A DNA stretch of 64,000 bases, taken from positions 186,001 through 250,000 of the forward strand of contig NZ_MKIE01000002.1 in NCBI RefSeq assembly GCF_001855385.1. The letters run 5' to 3'. Position numbers and translations under genes: made by a program. This DNA comes from Andreesenia angusta. GTDB lineage: Bacteria; Bacillota; Clostridia; Tissierellales; Gottschalkiaceae. The notes under the pieces were generated by a model, which saw only the letters and a list, made by a program, of their open reading frames with translations, was not told the origin of the DNA and searched no databases. The first letter of the stretch is position 1. Every line of letters starts with the position of its first letter. This document shows, one piece after another, positions 51,211-60,042 of the stretch.

Positions 51211-51657
51211 TTATACTTTCACCTCCTGACTAAAGCTCTCTTCTCCGTCTAAAACAACCCGGAAATTTATCCTCGCAGTGGTTCTCTCCATAGTAACTTT
51301 AAAATTCTCTATGGCAACTATGGATGGATGTTCTAGCAAGGACTCTGTTATCTGTCTTTTGATCTCAGACTCTACATAATATTGGGGTAGTTTTCTCCCC
51401 AATAGTTGCTTTATGCCTATGCCGTATTCCGACTCTCTATCGTCCTGTTTATAGATTTCATATTTGAACTTCTCTGTCCTTATTTGTTTTTCTATCCAAA
51501 TCTTTATAGCGTCTTTTCCTTCTACCTTTATCAATTTCCCATCTTTGACTACAAAGTCTCCTTTATCGAAGTCGTATAGAAAATTGATACCTATGTTCAC
51601 TTCAGCTTCTTTAGTACTTGTATCCAGCACGCTGTCCAAGTTCTCTGTAGGAAACAT
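51211..51657 (-). CDS. DUF2634 baseplate protein (XkdS-like)
   Basis: 148 aa with the gp25/DUF2634 pattern: NFLYDFDKGDFVVKDGKL, WIEKQIRTEKFKYEIY, YGIGIKQLLG and an ERTTARINFRVVL end. Inner baseplate protein comparable to T4 gp25/XkdS. Directly upstream of baseplate J. Confidence 0.9.
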   Translation of the reverse strand: MFPTENLDSVLDTSTKEAEVNIGINFLYDFDKGDFVVKDGKLIKVEGKDAIKIWIEKQIRTEKFKYEIYKQDDRESEYGIGIKQLLGRKLPQYYVESEIKRQITESLLEHPSIVAIENFKVTMERTTARINFRVVLDGEESFSQEVKV

Positions 51658-52029
51658 CTATTCACCAACTCTCTTAACTTTATCTATTATGAAAAACACC
51701 TGTTCTCTTTCAGCTGGACAAAGCAGCACTTCATCTCCTGGGGCAAGGCTCAGGAAGGTCGTTAATTTAGCGCTCTCACTATCAATTATATTTATGTTTA
51801 CCAGTTGCCCCGCTCCTGCCGGGGTGCTTACTGTCCCTATGTTAGTTCCTGCCGTCAGAGTTGTCCCGTATTCTTTTATAGATGCGCCATGAGTTATATA
51901 TAGGTGCCTCTTATCCAGAATCACATCCCCATTTAGTATAGATATTTTTAAGGGGCTGGAAGCGACTACGGTGCCTATCACATTCCCGATTCTCGCTTCG
52001 TTGTCCCTCTCTTTGAAATGTTTTGCCAT
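51658..52029 (-). CDS. DUF2577 baseplate protein (XkdR-like)
   Basis: About 123 aa, an OB/spike-like beta-rich protein with NVIGTVVASSPLKISILNGD and DEVLLCPAEREQVFFIID, the DUF2577 pattern. I use ATG 52029 with GGGGAG 5 bp before it; in-frame upstream starts to 52053 exist. Located between XkdQ-like and XkdS-like genes as in PBSX. Confidence 0.87.
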   Translation of the reverse strand: MAKHFKERDNEARIGNVIGTVVASSPLKISILNGDVILDKRHLYITHGASIKEYGTTLTAGTNIGTVSTPAGAGQLVNINIIDSESAKLTTFLSLAPGDEVLLCPAEREQVFFIIDKVKRVGE

Positions 52030-52054
52030 TCTTACTCCCCACATTTCTCCCACA

Positions 52055-53056
52055 TCAAGTCACCTTCTCTATTGATAAGTTCATAGTGTGTATGCCTTTT
52101 TTATAACTATGAGAGCAATCCAGTATAAAGTATTTCCCCGACAGTCCAAATTTAGGGTAGTCTAGCTCTATGCTCCTTGCGCTCCTAACCTTGTCGTCAC
52201 CTAGTAGAGTGACTGATATCTTTTGTTCTACCTTGTTCATCTCTTTCAATCTATTTCTGGCGATGTTTCCAGCTTGGGCTATGTTTTTTTCATCTACGCT
52301 TTCCGCATGTTGCAGCAGTCCGTATTTTGAAATACTATTCTTGTCTTCTACTCCAGCTATTACTTTGAAGCTCTTCTCGTCCCCGCTTGTTATTATGACC
52401 TTATTTCTCATATCCTCTATGCTTTCTTGCATTGATATGTCTCCTCCTATTGTATTCGCAACAGGAAAAGCGCCCAAATTCGTAGCCGGCTTATATTTGC
52501 CTTCCACTGTCAGGTCGTAGTACCTCTCCACATGTAAAAAACCTCTTCTGACTTCCGTTCTATAGCGTGTGCCACGCTCGGCGGATGCCAAGTCTAGCAA
52601 ATCTTTTATTATGTCTGATATTGTCGCATCTTTGTATATTTTAGTTGCTACAGTAGGTATTTTAGTTAGGTTTCCTAGCGGTATCCCAAACTTTTGGCAT
52701 AACTGTTTTATTGCTGCATCTACTCTGGTCTTATTTATTTGAGTTGTGGTCTTGGACTTATTTAGATAAAAAGCATAGTCAAGGGCCTTTATGGATTTCC
52801 CGTATCTACTAGTATCTAGGTTCACTACTATACCTCTAAATACCTCTTCCCCATTGTTGGATAGCATTATTTTATCTCCAACTTTCGCAAGATTATAGTT
52901 TGCAATAAATCTGTCGTCTACATTCCTAATAACTTCGCAGCTAAACTCCATACCCAATGTATCTACGCTATCTTTCCAAGAAAAGTCTCCAACAGTGGAC
53001 GTTATGTCGTAGGTGGTGCCACCTTTAGTTAAGTGTACTTTGTAATTATCCATCAA
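52055..53056 (-). CDS. XkdQ/YqbQ-like baseplate hub protein
   Basis: 333-aa hub protein of the gpD/late-control superfamily. TSTVGDFSWKDSVDTLGMEF at the start, LCQKFGIPLGNLTKIP (about 115-130) and ASAERGTRYRTEVRRGFLHV in the middle, and AGNIARNRLKEMNKVEQKIS near the end. It overlaps the XkdP-like gene by 4 bp and connects tube and spike. Confidence 0.87.
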   Translation of the reverse strand: MMDNYKVHLTKGGTTYDITSTVGDFSWKDSVDTLGMEFSCEVIRNVDDRFIANYNLAKVGDKIMLSNNGEEVFRGIVVNLDTSRYGKSIKALDYAFYLNKSKTTTQINKTRVDAAIKQLCQKFGIPLGNLTKIPTVATKIYKDATISDIIKDLLDLASAERGTRYRTEVRRGFLHVERYYDLTVEGKYKPATNLGAFPVANTIGGDISMQESIEDMRNKVIITSGDEKSFKVIAGVEDKNSISKYGLLQHAESVDEKNIAQAGNIARNRLKEMNKVEQKISVTLLGDDKVRSARSIELDYPKFGLSGKYFILDCSHSYKKGIHTMNLSIEKVT

Positions 53057-53523
53057 CTCACCTTAACCTTCACAAACCTATATTCGCTGAAAGAAAGACT
53101 GTACTTAATGTCCCCGTTCCTCATTACTGAAAAGTCGAACGCGTCTATTAGTACCGCCATATTGAACCACTCTCTCCCATCTGGTCTGCTTACGTATATC
53201 CTGAAAGGGTATTTTTTACTCCTCCAACGATTTATAAAGTCTACATACGCAAATCCATCGGATACGCTTCCAATCTTAAGCCAGCTGTATTCTCTACATG
53301 GGAAAATAGAGCTTACATTGAATGTCCGTAGCCCTTCGTCCCCTATTAGGTTCATAGTTCCATTATTTATAGTTTCGAAGGTCGTGTTGTCTTGGGGCTT
53401 GCTTACGTTTATCTCCGGCACTACTGGAAACACCATGACTTCCTGGTTGTTATTTACGCTCAAGATTATATTGGCCTGGCTACGTTTTCTATTTTCTGCT
53501 TCTTCGTATTCAACCTGCTTCAT
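53053..53523 (-). CDS. XkdP-like tail protein, no LysM domain
   Basis: 156 aa resembling the N-terminal part of the XkdP/YqbP family (LPVVPEINVSKPQDNTTFE-like start and GDEGLRTFNVSSIFP). The LysM domain usual in XkdP is absent, so this is a shorter form (usual family members exceed 200 aa). It likely joins the tail tube to the hub. CTCCTT-type ribosome site upstream. Confidence 0.8.
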   Translation of the reverse strand: MKQVEYEEAENRKRSQANIILSVNNNQEVMVFPVVPEINVSKPQDNTTFETINNGTMNLIGDEGLRTFNVSSIFPCREYSWLKIGSVSDGFAYVDFINRWRSKKYPFRIYVSRPDGREWFNMAVLIDAFDFSVMRNGDIKYSLSFSEYRFVKVKVS

Positions 53524-53550
53524 AGCACGCCTCCTTAAATCTTAAATAAG

Positions 53551-53573
53551 AAAGTGTCCAAATTGGACACTTT
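53551..53573. repeat. Palindrome after tape-measure gene, same as the TR-RT hairpin
   Basis: AAAGTGTCCAA-A-TTGGACACTTT (11-bp arms). The 21-bp core is identical to 47862-47882. It lies 11 bp after the tape-measure stop; on the minus strand TTTCTTATTT follows, so it may act as a partial terminator or RNA-stabilising hairpin. Confidence 0.8.
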
Positions 53574-53583
53574 TCATTAGTCT

Positions 53584-56121
53584 TTAAATATTCGCAAGAG
53601 CTAGGCTTATGCTTCTTTCTATTTCACTTCCTACTTCATCAATGAATTCACGTCTGCCTATTAGTGTGTCTACCTTCACTGTTATGTTTATTTTCTTATC
53701 CCCGGTATCAGATTTCTTTTCCGGGCCTCCTATGATTCTATTCGTCTGCTCCAATAGCATTCTGGATCTAGCGTTACGCTTCAAAGGTATAGCCATTTCC
53801 GGCCCAGCCTCTCCAAATACGGAAGGTCCGGTCGCTATACCACCTTTCGCAAACATAGGAACCTTCCCTACAGTCCCTATATTTACCCCAGGAACTTTAT
53901 TAGCCGTCTTAATCGCGCCGTTTACTTTCCCTATAAAGCCATTCACCATGCCTATCCCTGTATTGAGTATAGACCTTATGGTAGACAGTATCCCGTTGAA
54001 TATCCCTGAAATGGTCGACTTTACTCCATTGAATACATTGCTTATCGAGCTTGCCATGGCGCTAAATCCACTAGATACAGCGCTCTTTATTGCGTTTATT
54101 GCGTTGCTTATTGCACTTTTTATGTTGTTCCATATGCTCACTATGGTGGACCATATGCTTGAGAGTATGCTCGATATTGTACTATATATAGATGTAAAGG
54201 CGCTGCTTATCGCTCCCCAGATGGCCGTCACTATTCCAGTCCAGAAAGCCAGTATGGAGTTCCAAATGGTCATTATTGTAGTCCATATAGTCGTGAGTAC
54301 ACTCGTTATCGTAGTCCATATCGTCGTGAATGCGTTGCTTATAACTCCCCAGATAGCCGTCAGAACTCCTATGTAGAAGTTCAGTATATTTGTCCATATC
54401 GTTGATATTATGGTCCAAATAGCCGTCAGCACGCCCGATATAGTCGTCCATATAGACGTAAACACTCCGCTTATAGTATTCCATATAGTGCTAAGCACTA
54501 TTATTATTACAGCTAGTATCCCTTTGAATACAGCCTCTATTACTGTCTTGACTAGAGTCCATGCCGTTGTCAGGAAGCTTATTATAGGGCCTACCACCGA
54601 CATGACTGTGCTTGATATGGCGTTCCAGGCATTAGATGCAGCTGTCTTGATTACTTCCCATGCTTTTAGCAATACAACCTTCACTTTGTCCCAGTTTTTA
54701 TATATCAGTATAGCCATCATTCCTACAGGTCCAATTACAACAGCCAGCATACCTTTCACAGCGGCTCCTACTGCTGTTTTGATACCTTCCCATATAGTAG
54801 ATGCTATCGACTTTATGCCGTCCCATATGCCCGAAAGTGTTTCTTTTACAGCGTTCCACTTTTCAGATGTAGCAGACTTTATGCCGTCCCACTTCTCTTT
54901 TATGGTGCTGAATAGTTCGTCTGCTTTTGCTTTTATTTTATCCCAGTTCTTGTAGAGCACTATCCCTATAGCTACTACTGCCCCTATAGCTATCGCCACC
55001 CAGAATAATGGATTGGCGAGCAAGGCGCTATTCAGTAACCACTGTAGTGTTGTCTGTGTCTTTGTTGCGGCACTCCAAATCTTAAAGGCGCCCTGTATTT
55101 TAGACATTACAGAGAAAGCAGCCATCGCGGATGCCACTCCAGCTACAGCTGGAAGCAATATGTTCATATTGTCTTTAACCATCATCACAGCATCTTTCAA
55201 CTTTCCGAATACCTCTACAGCTATATCTACTCCGCTTTTTATTTTTTCAGATATTCTGTCTATGGTGCCGTCTTCCTGCCATCTAGTTAGGGTTTCGCCT
55301 ACAGACTTTATCTTTCCTTTAAGGGTCTCCATTAAGGAGCCTTGCCTTATGGTTCCGTCGCTGGTTATCCCAACTATCTGGGCTAGAGCGGACTTAGTTA
55401 CGCCGGTCACTGTTGACCATAGTCCTCTAGTGGTATTGCTAAGGGCATCCATTCCACCAGAATATCTTTCCTGCATTATGGACATTAGAGCTTCGTTAAA
55501 TTTCTCCTGATCGGTTATCTGCCCTTTTGCATTTATAACCTCCTGGTCTCTAAACATTTCATTCGCCTTTTTAGCTATCTGAGCTTTAGTTATTCCGAAT
55601 TCTTTAAGACGCTCAAGTTCGCCAGTTTGGGCATCTATCATCGCTTCGACAGCTTGATCCACCGGTTTATTGGTGGCGGCCGCCATATCTCCAATCATAG
55701 GCAAATACTTTTTGGCACTCATGCCCATCATTTCAAGCTTGGACGCTCCTTCTACGAGAGGGCCGGCCTCGAAGGGAGTTTTGTTCGCCATATTTACTGC
55801 CCACTTCATTATGTCTCCAGCTTTTTTAGAGTCTTTTGTAGCAGTCTCTAGTTGGACCCGATAACCTTCCAAATCCATAGCTTCAGTGAGCCCTGTTTTT
55901 ATGGCCGCTCCTGCTGCAAGCCCTCCAAATGCCAAGCTCACTTTCTTTACTTTGGATGCGACGTCTCCCACAGTCTTTCCTATGCCTTTTCCCCAGTCCT
56001 TTATCTGGTTACGAGACCTCTTCATTTCTCTAGTCACATCTTTAACGCTATCTCTAGCTTTTTTCATAGGTGCGGATAGTTTATCTTTTAGGGACAGTAT
56101 TACTCCTATAGTCTTACTCAT
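53584..56121 (-). CDS. Phage tail tape-measure protein
   Basis: 845 aa. The N-terminal KLSAPMKKARDSVKDVTREM coiled coil and the MANKTPFEAG...LEMMGMSAKKYLP domain are typical of tape measures. The middle (about 440-690) is a long array of Trp-centred about 11-residue repeats (IWTTISGVLTAIWTIIST and similar), forming amphipathic or membrane-active helices. The C-terminal FGEAGPEMAIPL is the family end motif. Its length sets the tail length, roughly 125 nm by the usual 0.15 nm per residue rule. Confidence 0.95.
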   Translation of the reverse strand: MSKTIGVILSLKDKLSAPMKKARDSVKDVTREMKRSRNQIKDWGKGIGKTVGDVASKVKKVSLAFGGLAAGAAIKTGLTEAMDLEGYRVQLETATKDSKKAGDIMKWAVNMANKTPFEAGPLVEGASKLEMMGMSAKKYLPMIGDMAAATNKPVDQAVEAMIDAQTGELERLKEFGITKAQIAKKANEMFRDQEVINAKGQITDQEKFNEALMSIMQERYSGGMDALSNTTRGLWSTVTGVTKSALAQIVGITSDGTIRQGSLMETLKGKIKSVGETLTRWQEDGTIDRISEKIKSGVDIAVEVFGKLKDAVMMVKDNMNILLPAVAGVASAMAAFSVMSKIQGAFKIWSAATKTQTTLQWLLNSALLANPLFWVAIAIGAVVAIGIVLYKNWDKIKAKADELFSTIKEKWDGIKSATSEKWNAVKETLSGIWDGIKSIASTIWEGIKTAVGAAVKGMLAVVIGPVGMMAILIYKNWDKVKVVLLKAWEVIKTAASNAWNAISSTVMSVVGPIISFLTTAWTLVKTVIEAVFKGILAVIIIVLSTIWNTISGVFTSIWTTISGVLTAIWTIISTIWTNILNFYIGVLTAIWGVISNAFTTIWTTITSVLTTIWTTIMTIWNSILAFWTGIVTAIWGAISSAFTSIYSTISSILSSIWSTIVSIWNNIKSAISNAINAIKSAVSSGFSAMASSISNVFNGVKSTISGIFNGILSTIRSILNTGIGMVNGFIGKVNGAIKTANKVPGVNIGTVGKVPMFAKGGIATGPSVFGEAGPEMAIPLKRNARSRMLLEQTNRIIGGPEKKSDTGDKKINITVKVDTLIGRREFIDEVGSEIERSISLALANI

Positions 56122-56129
56122 TTATTCAC

Positions 56130-56276
56130 CTACTTTCCGCCAAACATTTTCTCGTAGCGTTCGTTTTCTTCCTCTATGGAGTGGTTCATGGCCTCGAAGT
56201 AGAAATATTTCTCCACATATGGAAGGTTTATAAGCTTTTCGAGCGAATGCCCCCTCTGTAGATAGTAGGCATACAT
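56130..56276 (-). CDS. Tail-assembly chaperone, frameshifted C-terminal part (GT-like)
   Basis: 48-aa frame MYAYYLQRGHSLEKLINLPY..., ending GGK just before the tape measure. It is in the -1 frame of the chaperone at 56297-56698 and is open back to that gene's slippery site. It is thus most likely translated as a fusion (…DIKK-GIREDGELN-MYAYYL…) and not from its own ATG, which has no good ribosome site. Confidence 0.82.
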   Translation of the reverse strand: MYAYYLQRGHSLEKLINLPYVEKYFYFEAMNHSIEEENERYEKMFGGK

Positions 56277-56296
56277 GTTTAACTCACCATCTTCTC

Positions 56297-56698
56297 TTAT
56301 CCCTTTTTTATATCAGCTTCTATTTTATCGAGGCCGTAGAACGTGTTCGCAATCTCCACTATGTCCTTCATTTCGTTCATTTGCTCCTCTAGTATGGCGC
56401 TCGGAAGGTCCGTAGGCTCTTTTACTCCGTATATCTCCATCGCTTCTTTAGTATCCTCTCTGAACATAGGACACACCTCGAATATGAGTTTGTTCATTGA
56501 GTCAAGGCCTTCTACAGCATCCCCCTCGTCCTCCATATCTTCTACCAGGCTCATGAATTTCTTCAGAGGAATTTTTCTGACCTCTATAGATGTTCCTAGA
56601 ACTTCAGAGTCGTAGTATTTTACACTTAACTTATCCATTTCACCTTGTTTTTTTCTCGCTATTATTTCAGCTAAAGTAGCTTTTGTTTTCTTAGACAT
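56297..56698 (-). CDS. Tail-assembly chaperone (XkdN/gpG-like)
   Basis: 133-aa chaperone: MSKKTKATLAEIIARKKQGE start, VRKIPLKKFMSLVEDM core and a VEIANTFYGLDKIEADIKKG end. Coats the tape measure during tail assembly. ATG 56698 has AAAGGAGGAC before it; a longer frame to 56770 lacks one. The gene ends right after an A AAA AAG slippery heptamer. Confidence 0.88.
   Translation of the reverse strand: MSKKTKATLAEIIARKKQGEMDKLSVKYYDSEVLGTSIEVRKIPLKKFMSLVEDMEDEGDAVEGLDSMNKLIFEVCPMFREDTKEAMEIYGVKEPTDLPSAILEEQMNEMKDIVEIANTFYGLDKIEADIKKG
56303..56309 (-). promoter_or_regulatory. Programmed -1 frameshift site (A AAA AAG)
   Basis: On the coding strand GAT ATA AAA AAG GGA TAA: an X XXY YYZ heptamer one codon before the zero-frame stop. 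A -1 slip enters a frame that is open for 57 more codons and ends 9 bp before the tape-measure ATG. This is the conserved G/GT arrangement of long-tailed phages. Confidence 0.85.
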
Positions 56699-56787
56699 AT
56701 TATGTCCTCCTTTTCTAAAATCATCAAAAAAACAACGCCCCAGAATGCTTTCTAAGGCGTTTATTTTCATCTATCCATGCTATAGGT

Positions 56788-57207
56788 CTATTGAAGTTTC
56801 TCCACTTTCCCAGCCTTGAATGGCATCTCCATCTCTACGACGCTTTTTTCTTCCCACTGTTGGAGCATTAGCTCGTCGAAAGTTATGTCCGATATCTTTA
56901 TCCTTTGTGTTTTTCCGCTTTTCGCATTAAACGCTTTTCCAACTATGCTTACATCCGGTATTCTGCCCTGTGAATATTCTTCAAACAGCAAGTCCATGGC
57001 CATATTATAGTTGTTGTCAGACTTCCTATAGCTGAACGACCCTTCGAACGCATACCCTAGAAGCACCCTGTCCGTAGAAAGTCCATTCGGAACATCTTCC
57101 CACTCCATCGTCATTTTAACCTCGAAGCTCTTTACCTTGTCCCATTCCTGGTCGTTTACCCACAACTTTCCGTTGCTTCCATTCCAGTATTGATTTCCTC
57201 TACTCAT
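56788..57207 (-). CDS. Phage tail tube protein (XkdM-like)
   Basis: 139 aa. Start NQYWNGSNGKLWVNDQEWDK, FEVKMTMEWEDVPNGLSTDR and a KSGKTQRIKISDITFDEL end match the XkdM/DUF2001 tail-tube family. Forms the inner tube inside the sheath encoded just upstream. Confidence 0.92.
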   Translation of the reverse strand: MSRGNQYWNGSNGKLWVNDQEWDKVKSFEVKMTMEWEDVPNGLSTDRVLLGYAFEGSFSYRKSDNNYNMAMDLLFEEYSQGRIPDVSIVGKAFNAKSGKTQRIKISDITFDELMLQQWEEKSVVEMEMPFKAGKVEKLQ

Positions 57208-57223
57208 TTATAGGCCTCCTCTC

Positions 57224-58345
57224 TTACATATCTATTTCTAATGCGAAGTCTTCCATGGCATTCAGTATTTTCACATTACCTTTTAGGAATACATCTGTGC
57301 CGACTGTCATTTGCATAACTTTGTTGTCATCCCAAGTCGCCACTTCCTCTGCTCCATACTTAGGTATATTAGCCAACCTCTGCTTCTCTATAGATATTCC
57401 CACTTTATTTTCAAAGTTAGGGTCTAGCAGAGACTCATTTTCTAGGGTCTCGAAGTAGGCGTTTATGGCTCCTATAAGTAGCATTTGATTGTCTAGGTGG
57501 TTTTTATATTTCCCTTTGTAGAACCTTTTCCAAGTAGTGAATATGTCGGAGAACATTAGGTCCATAACTTCCACTATCAGCGTGAACTTCATGTCGTCAG
57601 TTATTCCTTCTCCTGTTGTAACGAGACTGTTTACCCCTCTAGCTACTCTGACTTCTCCCTCATCATTATGCAGAACAAGTTCCCCAGCATTAACTGCTGC
57701 TTCTAAATTTGCGGGTTCCTTTACGCTCTTGAACTTCTGAAGTGGTTTCGCTATGACACTCATATTTAGCGATAGGCCTGCATAGAGGCCTAGTAGGAAC
57801 GGTATTGCTTCTTTTCCCGATACCTCTACAGCAGATCCGTTTACCTCCACCTTTTCATTCGTTAAGTTGTGTATGTGCATATCGTCAGATGTAGTCGCTT
57901 TATAGACTATCGTCTTGTACCTCTTTTTATCGTTCTTGACTGAACTTTTCACAAAGCTTACTATTGCGTCTGTTTCAGATTGATTGGCCCCGGCCATCGC
58001 TATCCAGCAGTTCATAGGCACTTGTCCCTTTATTGCAGTCAATAATTCCGCCAATAGCCCGTCCATAGTTTCAGGATTTACGGCCGTTGCATTCATTCTC
58101 GCAACTACTATTTCTTTCGGAGTTCCCTCTAGGCAGTCTTTTATATATCCTAGATTTTCAGCCGTGTACTTTGCACTTTCAGATGTAGTCAAGTCAGCTG
58201 CACTTGTGTATCTCGCAAATGTGAATGTCTTGTCTGTATCGTCTTTCACTATCAATACAGCAGTCCCTTTGCTCCCTCTCTGTACCGCACTTACTCCGAG
58301 ACCTTTGAATAGTATGTCTATCTTAGGCAGTCCTATATCGGCCAT
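57224..58345 (-). CDS. Phage tail sheath protein (XkdK-like)
   Basis: 373 aa contractile sheath subunit: the GLPKIDILFKGLGVSAVQRG start, AYFETLENESLLDPNFENKV, and a C-terminal VEVMDLMFSDIFTTWKRFYKG stretch. This gene shows that the virion has a contractile, myovirus-type tail. Confidence 0.93.
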   Translation of the reverse strand: MADIGLPKIDILFKGLGVSAVQRGSKGTAVLIVKDDTDKTFTFARYTSAADLTTSESAKYTAENLGYIKDCLEGTPKEIVVARMNATAVNPETMDGLLAELLTAIKGQVPMNCWIAMAGANQSETDAIVSFVKSSVKNDKKRYKTIVYKATTSDDMHIHNLTNEKVEVNGSAVEVSGKEAIPFLLGLYAGLSLNMSVIAKPLQKFKSVKEPANLEAAVNAGELVLHNDEGEVRVARGVNSLVTTGEGITDDMKFTLIVEVMDLMFSDIFTTWKRFYKGKYKNHLDNQMLLIGAINAYFETLENESLLDPNFENKVGISIEKQRLANIPKYGAEEVATWDDNKVMQMTVGTDVFLKGNVKILNAMEDFALEIDM

Positions 58346-58361
58346 TTAATCATCCCTTTCT

Positions 58362-58799
58362 CTAAATATTGTCTATTTCTATATCTTCTATGTTCGGAGT
58401 ATCGTCTACTCTGTCATAGTTCTCTGAAATCATTACATCAAAGCTACACTGTAGCACCTTGTCTACTATTTCAAGCTCTAGCTCATCTATCTCTATGGCT
58501 GTTTCCGCATCTATACTAATGACTCCGTCTTGGATGAATATTTCATTCAAGTCGTCTTCCATATTCAAAATTTCAACTTTGTTCTTGTCTTTTTCTTTAG
58601 GAAAGTAGTATATCCTGACCGTAAAGTCTCTATCCAGCGCCTCCCTCATGAAGTCCGTCGACTTCATGTCGTCAAACTCAATAAAAAAAGAAGGCCTATC
58701 GAAACCTTCCGTAATGTCTGTGCTGGATATTTTTATGTTCGGAAACTTTGCTTTGAGCTTGCCCACTATAGCTCTATGAATATCTGAATATTTGACCAT
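58362..58799 (-). CDS. Tail terminator-like phage protein
   Basis: 145 aa: SDIHRAIVGKLKAKFPNIKI start and RPSFFIEFDDMKSTDFM, ending in acidic residues. It fits the small family found between gp10-like and sheath genes (DUF6838 type), proposed tail terminator or completion proteins. ATG 58799 overlaps the previous stop and has GGGGT before it; the longer 58835 start is unlikely. Confidence 0.8.
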   Translation of the reverse strand: MVKYSDIHRAIVGKLKAKFPNIKISSTDITEGFDRPSFFIEFDDMKSTDFMREALDRDFTVRIYYFPKEKDKNKVEILNMEDDLNEIFIQDGVISIDAETAIEIDELELEIVDKVLQCSFDVMISENYDRVDDTPNIEDIEIDNI

Positions 58800-58800
58800 A

Positions 58801-59229
58801 TCAGTACCCCATTCCATGCTTGTCCAGTAATTCATCTATGAAGTCCTGGATGTCTTTTTCAAATTCTCCTTCAAAGTTCTTTTTTGATTTTTCCAAGAAC
58901 CTTTTCCCTGGTTTGAAGCCTTTTTCTTGCCCATCTCTACCGACTATTCGATGGCCATTGTTAAGTAGGTGTGCGTGCGGTGCCTTGCTGTACCCTCTTA
59001 TACATAGACTTCCATTGAACTTATATATCTTCCCTCGCTTGAAGCCCTTTATGAAGTTTCCTGTCTTTTTCCCTATCCCCGCCGACTTAGCTTGTTTCTT
59101 ATTCTCTCTATTCAGCTTGGAGCCTTCTTTTCTCAGAAATGCCTTGGCATGTTTGCCTTTCTCAAATTCTTGGGCCGCATCCAGCAAGTCATTTTCAAAC
59201 TCGCTCAATTCTCTGAAGTCAAAATCCAT
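58801..59229 (-). CDS. HK97 gp10-like phage protein
   Basis: 142 aa, basic: EFEKGKHAKAFLRKEGSKLN, the KKTGNFIKGFKRGKIYKF strand and HLLNNGHRIVGRDG, the H-L-x-x-x-G-H pattern of the gp10 family. A head-tail joining or neck protein. Confidence 0.9.
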   Translation of the reverse strand: MDFDFRELSEFENDLLDAAQEFEKGKHAKAFLRKEGSKLNRENKKQAKSAGIGKKTGNFIKGFKRGKIYKFNGSLCIRGYSKAPHAHLLNNGHRIVGRDGQEKGFKPGKRFLEKSKKNFEGEFEKDIQDFIDELLDKHGMGY

Positions 59230-59239
59230 ATAATCACCC

Positions 59240-59569
59240 TTACTCTGTCTTTAGCCTTACCTGTATGTCTAGAAACTCGCCTCTTTTATAGTCAAAGTCA
59301 AAGTACAGAACCTCATAAATTTGACCTCTATACTCCATCTTGTACGTATTGTCTATATCCGGCAGCGATTGTGCCCTAACTCTTATTCTGTGGGTACTCT
59401 CTGCGTATTCAGTTTCAGATTGGCCATATCCCAGCTTGTTTCCTTTGGGCACTATCTGTCCCCAGACATATTTAAGAGGAGCGTATACATACTCCTCTTC
59501 CATAAGCTCGTTTTGCAAAAGTTGTTTGGTATGCACCTGAATTTTGTTTCTTAAATCCCCCGGATCCAT
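59240..59569 (-). CDS. Phage head-tail adaptor (head closure) protein
   Basis: 109 aa, with MDPGDLRNKIQVHTKQ start, ESTHRIRVRAQSLPDIDNTY and YRGQIYEVLYFDFDYKRGEF strands, as in the SPP1 gp16/phage head-tail adaptor family. Closes the capsid after DNA packaging. Confidence 0.9.
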   Translation of the reverse strand: MDPGDLRNKIQVHTKQLLQNELMEEEYVYAPLKYVWGQIVPKGNKLGYGQSETEYAESTHRIRVRAQSLPDIDNTYKMEYRGQIYEVLYFDFDYKRGEFLDIQVRLKTE

Positions 59570-59580
59570 TTGAAAGCCCC

Positions 59581-59868
59581 CTATAGTAGATTGACAGAAT
59601 AACTTCCAAGTATCCTGTCTAGTACTAGATTTATTTTCCCGTTGCTTACGTCCGTGGCCATTCTGTTGCCATACATGTCATTCGCTAAGACCATTAGGGC
59701 TATTGAGGTATCTTCTCTTTCATCTAGCGCCAAGTTATCTAGGCCTGTATAGGCTCGTATGTGCGACTTGGCTCCATCGAGGATTGCCTGTAGCAGTATA
59801 TCATCGTCGTCATAGTCTATTTTAGCGTAGTCTTTTACGGTAGCTACCGTAACCTCGCTGAACTTCAT
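59581..59868 (-). CDS. Phage head-tail connector protein (gp6-like)
   Basis: 95 aa helical protein with VKDYAKIDYDDDDILLQAIL and ALMVLANDMYGNRMATD, typical of the HK97 gp6/SPP1 gp15 DNA-packaging connector family. Its ATG is 3 bp after the stop of the small gene upstream. Confidence 0.92.
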   Translation of the reverse strand: MKFSEVTVATVKDYAKIDYDDDDILLQAILDGAKSHIRAYTGLDNLALDEREDTSIALMVLANDMYGNRMATDVSNGKINLVLDRILGSYSVNLL

Positions 59869-59871
59869 GTT

Positions 59872-60021
59872 CTACGCCTTGCCCTTTGCAGCTACCTTTA
59901 TCTCTTCTGCAAATCCAGCGTTCACTAGGTCTTCTGCCATTTCCTTATCTTCTACGTTCAGCTCTTGCCCCGCCGTCATAGTCACCTTTCCAGCGAAGCT
60001 CTTAAGTGCTTTGATTTTCAT
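59872..60021 (-). CDS. Small head-region protein, 49 aa
   Basis: MKIKALKSFAGKVTMTAGQE..., a small beta-hairpin protein often encoded between major capsid and gp6-like connector (GQELNVEDKEMAEDLVNAGF). Strong GGAGGCG upstream. Function unknown; it may be a short decoration or neck protein. Confidence 0.75.
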   Translation of the reverse strand: MKIKALKSFAGKVTMTAGQELNVEDKEMAEDLVNAGFAEEIKVAAKGKA

Positions 60022-60042
60022 AGTTTTTCGCCTCCTCTATTT

